Below are positions 5,029 to 5,729 of a stretch of DNA of 5,729 nucleotides, one piece after another. The position numbers and the translations under genes are program-made. This stretch comes from Prevotellaceae bacterium (GTDB lineage: Bacteria > Bacteroidota > Bacteroidia > Bacteroidales > UBA932). Position 1 is the first letter of the stretch, and every line of letters starts with the position of its first letter. The notes under the pieces were generated by a model. The model was not told the DNA's origin, searched no databases, and was given only the letters and a program-made list of their open reading frames with translations. The DNA lies in assembly GCA_031259225.1 (NCBI GenBank), contig JAIRLT010000122.1, forward strand, positions 1 through 5,729. The letters are read 5' to 3'.

Positions 5029-5036
5029 TATATTTG
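5029..5036 (+). promoter_or_regulatory. -7 promoter element of repeat copy B, for mntA-hepT
   Basis: TATATTTG matches TAnnTTTG exactly and ends 23 bp before the MntA start codon. The closest upstream TTTG (5002-5005) is 23 bp away, a longer spacer than usual, as in copy A. Confidence 0.55.
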
Positions 5037-5059
5037 CATCATAATTATAGCGCTCCTGT

Positions 5060-5353
5060 ATGAAAACAACGAACGAATATATCCACCTGTTACGCCGGTT
5101 TGAGCGTGCGCATGCCGCCGAATACGGCATCATACGTATGGGAATATTCGGATCGGTTGCCCGTAAAGAACACACTAATGACAGCGATATCGATGTGGTG
5201 GTACAACTAAAGCAACCCGATCTTTTTACATTGGCGGGAATAAAATTAGATCTCGAAAAATTATATCACAAACCGGTTGATGTAGTAATTTATTCCGATA
5301 CCATGAATGCTTTCCTAAAACAACAGATAGACCGGGAAACCTTATATGCCTGA
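5060..5353 (+). CDS. mntA: MntA-type nucleotidyltransferase antitoxin (type VII)
   Basis: A 97-residue minimal nucleotidyltransferase. The signature GSX10DXD is complete: G31-S32 followed by ten residues, then D43 and D45. A third acidic residue stands at D74 in KPVDVVIY, so the metal-binding triad is intact. In characterised pairs, MntA uses ATP to add AMP units to a tyrosine of the HepT toxin and so blocks its ribonuclease activity. Here the partner follows directly, overlapping the stop codon by 8 bp, which suggests translational coupling. The length is normal for the stand-alone MNT family. The unit has its own promoter in repeat copy B, and like its neighbour the pair is AT-rich, consistent with mobile defence or addiction genes. 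Activity is inferred from motifs and gene order. Confidence 0.9.
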   Translation: MKTTNEYIHLLRRFERAHAAEYGIIRMGIFGSVARKEHTNDSDIDVVVQLKQPDLFTLAGIKLDLEKLYHKPVDVVIYSDTMNAFLKQQIDRETLYA

Positions 5354-5723
5354 ACAATTATTTATATCGGAAATAATATCACAAATTGAGGCAGCTATTG
5401 AAAAAGTAGTCGCTCGCTTTGCAACGGTAAAGACTATTGATGATTTTACACATAACCCATCAGGGATGGAAAAATTGGATGCGATTTGTATGCAGATTAT
5501 TGTCATAGGCGAACTGCTAAAAAAATTGGATAAAATTACACACGGTGTCTTACTTCAAAAATATTCGCAAGTGGAATGGAAGAAAGCAATGGCTATGCGT
5601 GATATTATTACGCATCATTATACCAGTGTAGATGCCGAAGTTGTTTACAATACTTGCAAAAACAAAATCCCCTCTCTGCAAGAAGGGATAAAACAACTCA
5701 AAAAAGCATTCCTTACAACTTAA
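5346..5723 (+). CDS. hepT: HepT-type HEPN ribonuclease toxin (DUF86-like)
   Basis: A 125-residue all-helical HEPN protein of the HepT/DUF86 type. The catalytic and regulatory motif RX4HXY is present as RDIITHHY, with R85, H90 and Y92; Y92 is the expected target of AMP addition by MntA. An upstream helix carries the typical ICMQIIVIGELLKK stretch (47-60), which in HepT dimers contributes to the interface. Family members are RNases that arrest growth when not modified, and the system is proposed to give plasmid stability or phage resistance. The ATG at 5346 overlaps the MntA stop by 8 bp. The frame is full length and ends 6 bp before the window edge, so any terminator or third repeat copy would lie beyond. 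Confidence 0.9.
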   Translation: MPEQLFISEIISQIEAAIEKVVARFATVKTIDDFTHNPSGMEKLDAICMQIIVIGELLKKLDKITHGVLLQKYSQVEWKKAMAMRDIITHHYTSVDAEVVYNTCKNKIPSLQEGIKQLKKAFLTT

Positions 5724-5729
5724 AAACAG

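Larger units (their letters stand above)
4948..5036 (+). repeat. intergenic repeat, copy B (terminator plus promoter)
   Basis: The 89-bp second copy of the repeat at 4294-4376, in the same orientation, lies immediately before the MntA-HepT pair. The flanks match copy A nearly base for base. The central hairpin is longer and has a different sequence. The first bases include the stop codon of DUF2442. Confidence 0.85.

Noticed and set aside
4294..5036. Repeat copies considered as integron attC sites or a CRISPR array
   Set aside because: There are no GTTRRRY/RYYYAAC core pairs. Only two copies exist, about 650 bp apart with genes between them, so neither structure fits.

Overview
The window looks like chromosomal DNA from a member of the Bacteroidetes, probably Bacteroidales. 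Four things point there: promoters of the TAnnTTTG / TTTG type, a tRNA gene without an encoded CCA tail, a DUF2851 protein (a family I know mainly from Bacteroidetes), and an integrase of the Bacteroidetes SAM-like tyrosine recombinase kind. No species can be named from the sequence alone.

Left part (1-1543): the right-hand end of a probable integrative element. It holds the last 56 codons of an unidentified gene (+ strand) and, convergent with it and only 4 bp away, a 411-residue tyrosine recombinase on the - strand. The integrase starts about 130 bp from the 3' end of a tRNA-Pro(CGG) gene (1544-1617, - strand), the usual geometry for a phage or ICE inserted in a tRNA 3' end. The short region between them carries three TGTATCTAA-like direct repeats spaced 11 and 10 bp apart. 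The other end of the element lies outside the window.

Middle part (1618-4139): a 53-bp divergent promoter region separates tRNA-Pro from a two-gene + strand unit, a DUF2851 protein and a FAD-dependent proline dehydrogenase, 9 bp apart. This looks like host core genome.

Right part (4140-5729): visibly more AT-rich accessory DNA with two back-to-back two-gene modules. The first is DUF4160-DUF2442, a widespread pair of unproven function that resembles a toxin-antitoxin unit. The second is MntA-HepT (MNT nucleotidyltransferase antitoxin plus HEPN ribonuclease toxin, type VII), with the GSX10DXD and RX4HXY motifs intact. Each module is preceded by a copy of the same 83-89 bp repeat (4294-4376 and 4948-5036). 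The flanks of the two copies are almost identical, but the hairpin in the middle differs in sequence while still folding. Each copy reads as a terminator for what lies upstream fused to a TATATTTG promoter for the module downstream. This repeat-bounded modular layout is the most interesting signal in the window. Just before the first copy, a very good promoter (4194-4224) would drive a transcript of only about 115 nt, either a small RNA or a 46-residue peptide.

No gene-free stretch exceeds 300 bases. The longest, 4140-4393, contains a heptamer repeat, a promoter, a possible small transcript and the first repeat copy.
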